A stretch of 64,000 bases of DNA from Amphiduros pacificus (taxonomy: Eukaryota; Annelida; Polychaeta; Phyllodocida; Hesionidae), in NCBI GenBank assembly GCA_949316495.1, contig OX439004.1, positions 1,697,001-1,761,000 of the forward strand, read 5' to 3'. Below are positions 1 to 11,532 of this stretch, piece after piece. The stretch's first letter is position 1; each line of letters starts with the position of its first letter. Under the pieces are notes generated by a model. The model saw nothing but the letters and a program-made list of their open reading frames with translations, made no database searches and had not been told where the DNA came from. The position numbers were made by a program, and so were the translations under genes.

Positions 1-266
1 AATCATACAAGTAAGAATAGATTTGGGTTGGGTAAAGCATCTGAAAGGACATAAAACAACAACAAAAAATGGTAAACTGTTGATAAGGGAAAACTGACTT
101 GAAAACGTAAATATTGTGCTTTCAAGCTTAGTTCTATTATAGACCAGAATTAGCCAAGATTAAGTAGGCATTTTATATTGGGTCGACATATAATTTCCAT
201 AACGTCCTAAGAGCTGTGTGCACTGTTTGCTGATATTTGAATACCATAAACCATGTTTATTACTTT
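1..266. other. Non-coding flank
   Basis: AT-rich sequence with no convincing exon, RNA gene or repeat seen on either strand. Confidence 0.5.
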
Positions 267-1468
267 GATCCCGGGTAGGGGGCACTCCCATTCTCTCCGG
301 CAGGGGGCGCTCCCATTCTCCTGGGTAGGGGGCGCCGCCATTCTCCCCAGCAGGGGGCGCTCCTATTCTCCTGGGTAGGGGACGCTCCCATTATCCTGGG
401 TAGGGGCGCTCCCATTATCCTGGGTAGGGGGCGCTGCCATTCTCCTGGTAGGGGCGCTCCCATTCTCCTGGGTGGGGGGTGCTCCAATTCTCCTGGGTAG
501 GGTGCACTCCCATTCTCCCGGGTAGGGGGCGCTCCCATTCTCCTGGGTAGGGTGCGCTCCCATTGTCCTGGAAGGAGCGCTCCCATTATCCTGGTAGGGG
601 TGCTCCCATTATCCTGGGTAGGGTGCACACCAATTCTCCTGGGTAGGGGGCGCTCCCATTCTCCTAAGTAGGGGGCGCTCTCATTCTCCTAAGTAGGGGG
701 CGCTCTCATTCTCCTGGTAGGGGTGCTTCCATTCTCCTGGGTAGGGGCGCTCCCATTATCCTGGGTAGGGGCGCTCCCATTATCCTGGGTAGGGGGCGCT
801 CACATTCTCCTAGGTAGGGGGCGCTCCCATTCTCCTGGTAGGGGTGCTCCCATTCTCCTGGGTAGGGGCGCTCCCATTATCCTGGTAGGGGTGCTCCCAT
901 TATCCTGGGTAGGGGGTGCTCCCATTCTCCTGGGTAGGGTGCACACCAATTCTCCTGGGTAGGGGGCGCTCCCATTATCCTGGGTAGGGGGTGCTCCCAT
1001 TCTCCTAAGTAGGGGGCGCTCCCATTCTCCTGGTAGGGGTGCTTCCATTCTCCTGGGTAGGGGCGCTCCCATTATCCTGGGTAGGGGCGCTCCCATTATC
1101 CTGGGTAGGGGGCGCTCACATTCTCCTAGGTAGGGGGCGCTCCCATTATCCTGGGTAGGGGGCACTCCCATTATCCTGGCAGGGGCGCTCCCATTATCCT
1201 GGGTAGGGGGCACTCCCATTATCCTGGAAGGGGCACTCCCATTATCCTGGTTAGGGGGCACTCCCATTATCCTGGTAGGGGCGCTCCCATTATCCTGGTA
1301 GGGGGCCCTCCCATTCTCCTGGTAGGGGCGCTCCCATTCTCCCAGGTAGGGGGCGCTGCTATTCTCCGAGGTAGGGGGCGCTGCCATTATCCTGGGTAGG
1401 GGCGCTGCCATTATCTTGGGTGGGGGGGGGGGGGGGCGCTCCCATTATCGGTAGGGGGCGCTCCCATT
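267..1468. repeat. 25-bp G-rich minisatellite, about 47 units
   Basis: Tandem units of about 25 bp (23-26) built on GGGTAGGGGGCGCTCCCATT followed by a C/T-rich end (CTCCT or ATCCT). Each unit has two adjacent G runs on the + strand and a GC-rich core that is almost self-complementary (GGGGGCGCTCCC). A run of about 15 G lies at 1422-1436. The long open frames here (for example 800-1411 on the minus strand) are translations of the repeat, not genes. Confidence 0.95.
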
Positions 1469-2247
1469 AGAAATAGATTAGGCTTGTCTGATGCACTCAC
1501 ATTTTTGTCCCAAATTAAATTTCTCTTAGATAAAATGCTCAAGGTTGACCTCGAAAATCCATTGGCCCATCTGGTAAACAATTAACAGTCTAAAATTTAG
1601 ATGCCCACAATGACCTCGGGGCTTGCCGATTGGATTGGTGACTGGAGAACACTAACAATAACTTGCTCGAAATTTTAAACCCATGACTGAATCTTCATGA
1701 AATCGTATTGGGATTTTATTTGAGTGACATGCAAGTCAGAACATATAGAATTAAATTATTTTTTTGCAAACGCAGAAAACATAAAAAATAAAACAAATAT
1801 GAATTTTTCATATCTTCAAGTTAGTTGGCCATGAGGCCAAACATTAGCACATGGTAATTAGCAAGAACAAATGGAGGCAAAGTGGTGTACCGTTCAATGA
1901 TATACTCATCCTCTTTAGACCGACCAGCCTGGTTGCAAGAACTTTAGTCAGATAGACATTAATATCAGTACTACTTTGGGTTGGACAAGGTTGTCGAACA
2001 TGATCGTCTGCCAGACACGTCCAAACGTCGTCAATTCGTATGAGCTAAATCTTGGTGCAAAATGGCTGGCCATGGTGGGGCATTAACACCAAAGCATTCA
2101 TCTCAACACTTAATATGTCCGTGGATTTGATTCGTTTATATATTCACACTATTTTGGTCACAATGTAGAAAAAATGTCTTTGATCAACAAAATTTGATGG
2201 TTTAAATATGTAGTATTTACATTGTTTATTTCGTGAAGGAATGTCCA
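1469..2247. other. Unassigned spacer between two arrays
   Basis: Ordinary AT-rich sequence. I see no exon, RNA gene or repeat that I can support. Confidence 0.5.
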
Positions 2248-2644
2248 GATGTTAGATTGGTGCTGCCATCTGTGGATCATTTGTTCTCTGATGTTAGGTA
2301 GGTGCTGCCATCTGTGGATCATATTTTCTCCGATGTTAGGTTGACGTTGGTGCTGCCATCTGTGGATCATTTGTTCTCCGATGTTAGGTTGGTGCTGCCA
2401 TAGGTTGGGGCTGCCATCTGTGGATCATATGTTCTCCGATGTTAGGTTGGTGCTGCCATCTGTGGATCATATGTTCTCCGATGTTAGATTGGTGCTGCCA
2501 TCTGTGGATCATTTGTTCACCGATGTTAGGTTGGTGCTGCCATCTGTGGATCATTTGTTCTCCGATGTTAGATTGGTGCTGCCATCTGTGAATCATTTGT
2601 TCTCCGATGTTAGGTTGGTGCTGCCCTCTGTGGATCATATGTTC
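2248..2644. repeat. 41-bp minisatellite, about 9-10 units
   Basis: Units of 41 bp carry GATGTTAGGTTGGTGCTGCC and CATCTGTGGATCAT. One partial unit near 2380-2410 breaks the register. Open frames on both strands are repeat translations. Confidence 0.93.
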
Positions 2645-3207
2645 AGGAATAGAAATTCATGGCAAGCATATGGCAGAAATTCCTGGAGTATGTGATGGAA
2701 ATAACTATACCGAAACATCTTGTCCACGTTGTTTTGGCCTTGAGTTAAAATGGTCATACTTAACGTACAATTATAGAAGAGGCAAGTGATTGAATATATT
2801 GAGTAGATTATAGTTATAAAAAAAGAAAGAGTTATATATGGCGAAATTCAATGTAAATATCTAAAAATATTCCACACTTATCCACACTTATAAACGTCTT
2901 TGGTCTCAAAGCAAAGAACACTATTAAACAATTGCGATAAAACCAACGCTCACCACAACAATTATATCAATTATATAAAGGTTTAGAAATCAGAAAATGT
3001 TTAAGTTCTTTAGTTCCAGTAAAGGAGTATGATTTCTGAGTATAATACCACTGTTTAGAATGACATGTTTTACACGCATTTGACATGCATGGCTATAAAT
3101 ATATACCTAAAATAGCCTTCAATATATTCACTTCTTTGCCAAAATATCACCGGTTCTCCTGCCTTGTGTCACGTCAAAAGCTGGGGTTTGTTGGCCGATC
3201 ATTGAAA
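2645..3207. other. Unassigned spacer
   Basis: AT-rich, no supported gene. A small direct duplication (TCCACACTTA twice) lies at about 2872-2890. Confidence 0.45.
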
Positions 3208-5560
3208 CAACATGCAGGTTTCTATCTATTAATTATTCAAGTTAATATCACATCAAAATGCAGGTTACTATCCATCCAGTATTCAAGTAACTTGCAGGTT
3301 ACTATCCTTTCATTATTCAAGATACTATCATATCAACATGCAGGTTACTATCTTTTCATTATTCAAGTTACTATCATATCTACATGCAGGTTACTATACT
3401 TTCATTATTCAAGTTACTATCATACCATAATGCAGGTTACTATACTTTCATTATTCAAGTTACTATCATACCATAATGCAGGTTACTATACTTTCATTAT
3501 TCAAGTTACTATCATACCATAATGCAGGTTACTAACCTTTCATTATTCAAGTTACTATCATATCTACATGCAGGTTACTATCCTTTCATTATTCAAGTTA
3601 CTATCATATCTACATGCAGGTTACTATCCTTTCATTATTCAAGTTACTATCATATCTACATGCAGGTTGCTATACTTTCATTATTCAAGTTACTATCATA
3701 TCTACATGCAGGTTACTATCCTTTCATTATTCAAGTTACTATCATATCTACATGCAGGTTACTATCCTTTCATTATTCAAGTTACTATCATATCTACATG
3801 CAGGTTACTATCCTTTCATTATTCAAGTTACTATCATATCTACGAGCAGGTTACTATCCTTTCATTATTCAAGATACTATCATATCTACATGCAGGTTAC
3901 TATCCTTTCATTATTCAATATACTATCATATCTACGTGCAGGTTACTATCCTTTCATTATTCAAGTTACTATCATATCTACATGCAGGTTACTATCCTTT
4001 CATTATTCAAGATACTATCATATCTACATGCAGGTTACTATCCTTTCATTATTCAATATACTATCATATCTACGTGCAGGTTACTATCCTTTCATTATTC
4101 AAGATACTATCATATCTACATGCAGGTTACTATCCTTTCATTATTCAAGTTACTATCATACCATAATGCAGGTTACTAACCTTTCATTATTCAAGTTACT
4201 ATCATATCTACATGCAGGTTACTATCCTTTCATTATTCAAGATACTATCATATCTACGAGCAGGTTACTATCCTTTCATTATTCAAGTTACTATCATATC
4301 TACGAGCAGGTTACTATCCTTTCATTATTCAAGATACTATCATATCTACATGCAGGTTACTATCCTTTCATTATTCAAGTTACCAGCATATCTACATGCA
4401 GGTTACTATCCTTTCATTATTCAAGATACTATCATATCTACATGCAGGTTACTATCCTTTCATTATTCAAGTTACTATCATATCTACGAGCAGGTTACTA
4501 TCCTTTCATTATTCAAGATACTATCATATCTACATGCAGGTTACTATCCTTTCATTATTCAATATACTATCATATCTACATGCAGGTTACTATCCTTTCA
4601 TTATTCAAGTTACTATCATATCTACGAGCAGGTTACTATCCTTTCATTATTCAAGATACTATCATATCTACATGCAGGTTACTATCCTTTCATTATTCAA
4701 TATACTATCATATCTACATGCAGGTTACTATCCTTTCATTATTCAAGTTACTATCATATCTACATGCAGGTTACTATCCTTTCACTATTCAAGATACTAT
4801 CATATCTACATGCAGGTTACTATCCTTTCATTATTCAAGATACTCTCATATCTACATGCAGGTTACTATCCTTTCATTATTCAAGTTACTATCATATCTA
4901 CATGCAGGTTACTATACTTTCATTATTCAAGTTACTATCATATCTACATGCAGGTTACTATCCTTTCATTATTCAAGATACTATCATATCTACGTGCAGG
5001 TTACTATCCTTTCATTATTCAAGTTACTTTCATATCTACATGCTGGTTACTATCCTTTCATTATTCAAGATACTATCATATCTACATGCAGGTTACTATC
5101 CTTTCATTATTCATGTTACTATCATATCTACATGCAGGTTACTATCCTTTCATTATTCAAGATACTATCATATCTACGTGCAGGTTACTATCCTTTCATT
5201 ATTCAAGATACTATCATATCTACGTGCAGGTTACTATCCTTTCATTATTCAAGATACTATCATCTCTACATGCAGGTTACTATCCTTTCATTATTCAAGA
5301 TACTATCATATCTACATGCAGGTTACTATCCTTTCACTATTCAAGATACTATCATATCTACATGCTGGTTACTATCCTTTCATTATTCAAGATACTATTA
5401 TATCTACATGCAGGTTACTATCCTTTCACTATTCAAGATGCTATCATATCTACATGCTGGTTACTATCCTTTCATTATTCAAGATACTATCATATCTACA
5501 TGCAGGTTACTATCCTTTCATTATTCAAGATACTATCATATCTACATGCTGGTTACTATC
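3208..5560. repeat. 46-bp minisatellite, left part (about 51 units)
   Basis: Head-to-tail 46-bp units containing CATGCAGGTTACTATCCTTT and CATTATTCAAGATACTATCA, with recurring variants (AAGTTACT or AATATACT for AAGATACT; TACGAGCAGG or TACGTGCAGG for TACATGCAGG; CCATAATGCAGG). The first units at about 3208-3300 are degenerate. Because 46 is one more than a multiple of three and the unit lacks stops in any forward frame, all three forward frames stay open for kilobases. The array continues at 8611 after a LINE insertion. Confidence 0.97.
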
Positions 5561-8560
5561 AGCACGGCCATTGAAAGTCTGCCTCCAACTTGCGCGTCTG
5601 ACACAACTCGCCGGAAGGGCGCACGAGCTAATGGTATAGGGGCCAAATCAATTTCGCTTACCTCTGCTAATAAACTCATAATTGGATCCTGTAATGTCCA
5701 AAGCATCCAAGGGAAAGTTCTTCTAGTGAAAGACTACTTCTCTGAGCATAACCTGGATGCCCTCTTTGTGACAGAAACATGGTTACATGATATCAATGAA
5801 GAGAGGGTGAGGAATGAACTTGAGAAGGGAGCTCTCAAGTTTCAGTCATTCCCACGAATTGGACGCCTGGGAGGAGGACTGGGTGTGTTGCATCGTGCGG
5901 AACTCCCCTTCAAAACCAATAGGTTGACCCAACCCAATGTTAGGACCATGGAGCTTCTGGAAGCATCCCTGCTAATCAAAGGGAAGAAATTCACCTTTGT
6001 AATGATTTACAGACCTGAACCATCAGATGGGAATAGGTACACCTATTCTGAGTTTTATGATGAGTTTACTCAGCTGGTGGCACATTATGGTTCTTTTAGT
6101 CATGAAGTCATCTTTTTAGGTGACTACAATTTCCACGTCAACAAACCTAATAAACCTGACGTCATAAAGTTCAATGACATTCTCTCCACCTTTGACATGA
6201 ACCAATGGGTGCATGAACCAACCCATAGGTTAGGGAACACCCTTGATCTCATCATCACTTTCAAGGGGAATAAGTTTCTCAAGAGCCACCTGGTGGATGA
6301 GTACATATCTGATCATAAAATGATTAAGCTATACCTGGGTATCTCACCCCCCAAACCACCCAAAAAATGGATCAAGTACAGGAACTTTAAGGGACTGGAC
6401 CTCCAATCCCTAAGAGATGACATCAAATCCCTAACTAGTACAACTGGTAGATGGGAACACCTATCACTGAGTGACATGGTGGATTACTATGACCAGAAAC
6501 TCACATCACTCATGGACAAACATGCTCCCACCAAACATGCCAAAGTCACTCAACGTAAGCCTGTCCCTTGGATGAGTGATCAATTAAAGCAGGAAAAGTC
6601 TCTCAAGAGGAAACTTGAGAGGAAAATGAACAAGACTGATTCTCAGATTGATAATGAATTATACAAGTCTCAGAGAAATAAGTATAATTCCTTGCTGAAA
6701 TCGGCCCAATCTGCATACTTTTCCAACCTGGTTGAGGAAAATAAACATGACCCAAAAAAACTTTTTAGAGTCATAGACACAGTCATGCACAAGAAAAAGG
6801 ACACACCAATGCCCCAAACTGACTGTGACGTCTCTCAAGCTGAGAAGTTTAACACATTCTTTCTAGAGAAAATTGAAAGGATACGCCAGGAAATAGATAT
6901 GGCGCCAGTTAGCCAGAATCTGCCACCAGGTGACACTACGAACAATAGTACAGCATGTCTGAATAGGTTCATACCTTTGACCATAGACGACGTGCGTAAA
7001 TTAATCAAGATGTCTGCAAAGAAATCATGTGAGTTGGATCCTATCCCAACCTGGCTCCTGCTTGACCTCCTAGATGATCTTCTTCCATTAATTACTTCCA
7101 TTATTAATAAATCACTGATGGAATCGGAAGTATCAGAAAATATGAAGATTGCCATTATAACACCTCTGCTGAAGAAACTGGGTCTTGAACTAATTGAGAA
7201 GAACTACAGGCCTGTTTCAAACCTGACTTTCATCTCAAAGTTAACTGAAAGGGCAGTAGCCAACCAATTAGTCCCTCATCTTGTAAGGAATGGCCTTACT
7301 GACAAGTTCCAGTCTGCCTATAAGGAACATCACAGCACTGAAACTGCTTTGTTAAAGGTTCAAAATGATATCTTGTATGCTCTAGACAATAAAAAGGCAG
7401 TCATCTTATTGTTACTAGACCTCTCTGCTGCCTTTGACACCATTGACCATCAAATCCTATTTGATAGGCTGGAGACCAGATGTAATGTCAAAGGTCATGC
7501 CCTCTCCTGGATTAGGTCTTATCTTAGTAACAGGAGACAATGTGTGAAGGTTGGAACCCATAGGTCATGCCTGAAGTCCATAAGATATGGAGTCCCACAG
7601 GGCTCAGTTCTGGGACCCATACTGTTCACCATCTACATGACACCCCTCTCAGACATTCTGGCCAAGTATGGTCTGAGCTATCATATCTATGCTGATGACA
7701 CTCAGATCTACATCCCTGTTGACCACACTTCCCCACACCAGGGGGACATCAGCAGACACAAACTAGAAGAATGTGTCTGTGAAGTCAGAAATTTCCTCAT
7801 ATCTAATAAGATGAAGATAAATGATGGAAAGACAGAGATGCTCATATGTACTGACAAGTACAATACTGCTACCAGCAGTAGCATTCCTGACACTATCAGG
7901 GTCGGTGACTCGGATATTTCTCCCAGTGAGTCTGTGGTGGATCTTGGTATCACATTTGACTCAAACATGGACATGAAGGCTCAGATCAGAAAAATGTGTC
8001 AGAAGGGTTATTATCATATCAGGAATCTAGCAGCCATCAGACATTGTCTAGACGAGAAGACTGCTGTAACACTAACCCATGCTTTTGTTACATCTACTCT
8101 GGACTATGGCAATGGCCTACTGGCTGGTCTTCCTAAAACTGATATTAGGAAGCTGCAATACCTCCAAAACTCTGCAGCACGCGTTGTAGGAAAAATTAGG
8201 AAGTTCGACCACATCTCAGGAAAACTACAGGAATTGCACTGGCTCCCTGTACATGCGAGAATTGAATTTAAAATCCTTCTCCTAACCTGGAAGGCCCTGA
8301 ATGGTAAGGCTCCGCCTTACTTACGGGATCTACTCCAAATCAAAGATGGGGAACGTTGCCTAAGATCCAACGACGGCACCCATCTACAAGTACCTAAAAC
8401 TAGGCTAAGGACAGTAGGTGACAGGGCCTTTTCATCTGTGGGCCCCAGACTCTGGAACTCCTTGCCTACTGAAATTAGGACAAGCACTTCAGTCTCCTCC
8501 TTCAAGAATAGACTGAAGACTCACCTCTTCAGGGCACACGTCCTGAACACAGCGCTATGA
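5561..8560 (+). CDS. LINE ORF2: AP-endonuclease plus reverse transcriptase
   Basis: An uninterrupted frame of 999 codons from the left junction to TGA at 8558-8560; it has no start of its own because the 5' end is cut, and it merges upstream with the open repeat frame. The N-terminal third is an apurinic-type endonuclease: GSCNVQSIQG near 5683, VTETWL near 5767, YRP near 6010, GDYNFH near 6119 and SDHKMI near 6310. The middle is a reverse transcriptase: YRPVSNLTFISKL, LDLSAAFDTIDH (motif A, about 7420), GVPQGSVLGP (about 7590) and the catalytic YADDTQIY (7688-7711). The C-terminal part has LQNSAARVV, HWLPVHARIEFKIL and FSSVGPRLWNSLP, typical of CR1/L2/Rex1-like elements. The enzyme nicks target DNA and copies element RNA in place. 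Family is firm; clade is moderate. Confidence 0.95.
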   Translation, partial: STAIESLPPTCASDTTRRKGARANGIGAKSISLTSANKLIIGSCNVQSIQGKVLLVKDYFSEHNLDALFVTETWLHDINEERVRNELEKGALKFQSFPRIGRLGGGLGVLHRAELPFKTNRLTQPNVRTMELLEASLLIKGKKFTFVMIYRPEPSDGNRYTYSEFYDEFTQLVAHYGSFSHEVIFLGDYNFHVNKPNKPDVIKFNDILSTFDMNQWVHEPTHRLGNTLDLIITFKGNKFLKSHLVDEYISDHKMIKLYLGISPPKPPKKWIKYRNFKGLDLQSLRDDIKSLTSTTGRWEHLSLSDMVDYYDQKLTSLMDKHAPTKHAKVTQRKPVPWMSDQLKQEKSLKRKLERKMNKTDSQIDNELYKSQRNKYNSLLKSAQSAYFSNLVEENKHDPKKLFRVIDTVMHKKKDTPMPQTDCDVSQAEKFNTFFLEKIERIRQEIDMAPVSQNLPPGDTTNNSTACLNRFIPLTIDDVRKLIKMSAKKSCELDPIPTWLLLDLLDDLLPLITSIINKSLMESEVSENMKIAIITPLLKKLGLELIEKNYRPVSNLTFISKLTERAVANQLVPHLVRNGLTDKFQSAYKEHHSTETALLKVQNDILYALDNKKAVILLLLDLSAAFDTIDHQILFDRLETRCNVKGHALSWIRSYLSNRRQCVKVGTHRSCLKSIRYGVPQGSVLGPILFTIYMTPLSDILAKYGLSYHIYADDTQIYIPVDHTSPHQGDISRHKLEECVCEVRNFLISNKMKINDGKTEMLICTDKYNTATSSSIPDTIRVGDSDISPSESVVDLGITFDSNMDMKAQIRKMCQKGYYHIRNLAAIRHCLDEKTAVTLTHAFVTSTLDYGNGLLAGLPKTDIRKLQYLQNSAARVVGKIRKFDHISGKLQELHWLPVHARIEFKILLLTWKALNGKAPPYLRDLLQIKDGERCLRSNDGTHLQVPKTRLRTVGDRAFSSVGPRLWNSLPTEIRTSTSVSSFKNRLKTHLFRAHVLNTAL

Positions 8561-8585
8561 ACAGACTTTGTCTGGTATCAGCGCT
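8551..8585 (+). other. 3'-terminal stem-loop of the LINE
   Basis: AGCGCT at 8551-8556 pairs with AGCGCT at 8580-8585, and inside it CAGAC (8562-8566) pairs with GTCTG (8570-8574). It overlaps the stop codon and lies just before the (ATT)n tail. By analogy with other stringent LINEs it could be the RNA structure recognised by the reverse transcriptase. Confidence 0.6.
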
Positions 8586-8610
8586 ATACAAATTTTATTA
8601 TTATTATTAT

Positions 8611-10440
8611 CCTTTCATTATTCAAGATACTATTATATCTACATGCAGGTTACTATCCTTTCATTATTCATGTTACTATCATATCTACGTGCAAGTTACT
8701 ATCCTTTCATTATTAAAGTTATTATCATATCTACATGCAGGTTACTATCCTTTCATTATTCAAGATACTATCATATCTACATGCAGGTTGCTATCCTTTC
8801 ATTATTCAAGATACTATCATATCTACATGCAGGTTGCTATCCTTTCATTATTCAAGATACTATCATATCTACATGCAGGTTACTATCCTTTCATTATTCA
8901 AGATACTATCATATCTACATGCAGGTTACAATCCTTTCATTATTCAAGATACTATCATATCTACATGCAGGTTACTATCCTTTCATTGTTCAAGTTACTA
9001 TCATATCTACATGCAGGTTACTATCCTTTCATTATTCAAGTTACTATCATATCTACATGCAGGTTACTATCCTCTCATTATTCAAGATACTATCATATCT
9101 ACATGCAGGTTACTATCCTTTCGTTATTCAAGTTACTATCATATCTACATGCAGGTTACTATCCTTTCATTATTCAAGATACTATCATATCTACATGCAG
9201 GTTACTATCCTTTCATTATTCAAGATACTATCATATCTACATGCAGGTTACTATCCTTTCATTATTCAAGATACTATCATATCTACATGCAGGTTACTAT
9301 CCTTTCATTATTCAAGATTCTATCATATCTACATGCAGGTTACTATCCTTTCATTATTCAAGATACTATCATATCTACATGCAGGTTACTATCCTTTCAT
9401 TATTCAAGTTACTATCATATCATAATGCAGGTTACTATCCTTTCATTATTCAAGATACTATCATATCTACATGCAGGTTACTATCCTTTCATTATTCAAG
9501 ATACTATCATATCTACATGCAGGTTACTATCCTTTCATTATTCAAGTTACTATCATATCTACATGCAGGTTACTATCCTTTCATTATTCAAGTTACTATC
9601 ATATCTACATGCAGGTTACTAACCTTTCACTATTCAAGATACTATCATATCTACATGCAGGTTACTAACCTTTCATTATTCAATATACTATCATATCTAC
9701 ATGCAGGTTACTATCCTTTCACTATTCAAGATACTATCATATCTACATGCAGGTTACTAACCTTTCATTATTCAAGATACTATCATATCTACATGCAGGT
9801 TACTATCCTTTCATTATTCAAGTTACTATCATATCTACATGCAGGTTACTAACCTTTCACTATTCAAGATACTATCATATCTACATGCAGGTTACTAACC
9901 TTCCAGTATTCAAGTTACTATCATATCTACATGCTGGTTACTATCCTTTCATTATTCAAGATACTATTATATCTACATGTAGGTTACTATACTTTCATTA
10001 TTCAAGTTATTATCATATCTACATGCAGGTTACTATCCTTTCATTGTTCAAGTTACTATCATATCTACATGCAGGTTACTATCTTTTCATTATTCAAGAT
10101 ACTATCATATCTACATGTAGGTTACTATCCTTTCATTATTCAAGTTACTATCATATCTACATACAGGTTACTATCCTTTCATTATTTAAGATACTATCAT
10201 ATCTACATGCAGGTTACTATCCTTTCATTATTCAAGATATTACATTATTCCAGTTACTATCATACCATAATGCAGGTTATTATCCTTTCATTATTCAAGT
10301 TACTATCATATCTACATGCAGGTTACTATCCTTTCATTATTCAAGATACTATCATATCTACATGCAGGTTACTATCCTTTCATTATTCAAGATATTACAT
10401 TATTCCAGTTACTATCATACCATAGTGCAAGTTACTATCC
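8611..10440. repeat. 46-bp minisatellite, right part (about 40 units)
   Basis: Continues the array of 3208-5560 with the same unit and variants. Two units near 10240 and 10395 are rearranged in the same way (AAGATATTACATTATTCCAG then TTACTATCATACC), which points to local block duplication. The array decays after about 10440. Confidence 0.97.
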
Positions 10441-10566
10441 TTTCATTTGTTTATCACCATTATGGAACATTACATCAGGTTTCTGATTATTATTTTTAAT
10501 TATTTAATTATCTTTTCGAATATGTATGTTTACTTCTCAGTTTTAAAAGGGCATTGAATTGAATTT

Positions 10567-11408
10567 CACAAGGCAGGTTGCTATGAATTCCCCATTTTAC
10601 AAGGCAGGTTGCTATGAATCCCCTATTTCACAAGGCAGGTTGCTATGAATCCTCCCATTTCACATGGCAGGTTGCTATGAATCCCCTATTTCACGAGGCA
10701 TGTTGCTATGAATCCCCCATTTCACAAGGCAGGTTGCTATGAATCCTCCCATTTCCCAAGGCAGGTTGCTATGAATCCCCCATTTCACAAGGCAGGTTGC
10801 TATGAATCCTCCCATTTCACATGGCAGGTTGCTATGAATCCCCTATTTCACGAGGCAGGTTGCTATGAAGCCCCCCATTTCACAAGGCAGGTTGCTATGA
10901 ATCCTCCCATTTCACAAGGCAGGTTGCTATGAATCCTCCCATTTCACAAGGTAGGTTGCTATGAATCCTCCCATTTCACAAGGCAGGTTGCTATGAATCC
11001 TCCCGTTTCACAAGGTAGGTTGCTATGAATCCTCCCATTTCACAAGGCAGGTTGCTATGAATCCTCCCATTTCACAAGGCAGGTTGCTATGAATCCTCCC
11101 ATTTCACAAGGCAGGTTGCTATGAATCCTCCCATTTCACAAGGCAGGTTGCTATGAATCCTCCCATTTCACAAGGCAGGTTGCTATGAATCCTCCCATTT
11201 CACATGGCAGGTTGCTATGAATCCCCTATTTCACGAGGCAGGTTGCTATGAAGCTCCTATTTCACAAGGCAGGTTGCTATGAATCCCCTATTTCACGAGG
11301 CAGGTTGCTATGAAGCTCCTATTTCACAAGGCAGGTTGCTATGAAGCCCCTATTTCACAAGGCAGGTTGCTATGGATCCTCCTATTTCACAAGGCAGGTT
11401 GCTATCAT
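10567..11408. repeat. 31/32-bp minisatellite, about 26 units
   Basis: Units contain AAGGCAGGTTGCTATGAATC followed by CTCCCATTTCAC (32 bp) or CCCTATTTCAC (31 bp). The first half resembles the core of the neighbouring 46-bp unit (GCAGGTTACTAT), so the two arrays may share an origin. No gene is seen here. Confidence 0.95.
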
Positions 11409-11455
11409 TCCTATCATTCAAAATTTTACATGTAGACATATCGTTTCTGAAAAAA

Positions 11456-11532
11456 ATGATATCATTTCTTAAATGACACAGATTATCATTTCTTTAATGA
11501 CACATATTATCATTTCTTTAATGACACAGATT
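11456..11532. repeat. Short tandem repeat of about 25 bp, 3 units
   Basis: Three units built on TATCATTTCTTTAATGACAC. Confidence 0.8.

Larger units (their letters stand above)
5561..8610 (+). mobile_element. 5'-truncated non-LTR retrotransposon (LINE, CR1/L2-like)
   Basis: About 3.05 kb of unique sequence interrupts one unit of the 46-bp array: the repeat stops after GGTTACTATC at 5560 and resumes with CCTTTCATTATTC at 8611 with the unit otherwise complete. The only overlap at the junction is up to 4 bp (TATC), so a target duplication is tiny or absent. The element contains an endonuclease/reverse-transcriptase frame, a 50-bp 3' UTR with a stem-loop, and ends in a short (ATT)n tail, as CR1/L2/Rex1-type LINEs do. 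No ORF1 is present, so it is probably 5' truncated. The undisturbed long frame suggests a young insertion. The clade is inferred from motif style and the tail, not from a tree. Confidence 0.93.

Noticed and set aside
800-1411. A 203-codon proline-rich protein on the minus strand
   Set aside because: It is a direct translation of the 25-bp array; several other frames are open in the same place.
3208-5560. CRISPR array or centromeric satellite
   Set aside because: Units are contiguous and lack unique spacers; the arrays are a few kilobases, of many unrelated families, and lie among normal animal genes.
3614-5560. A genuine long repetitive protein encoded upstream of the LINE frame
   Set aside because: All three forward frames are open only because the 46-bp unit lacks stops; the three frames cycle through the same peptide, with no start context or splice sites.
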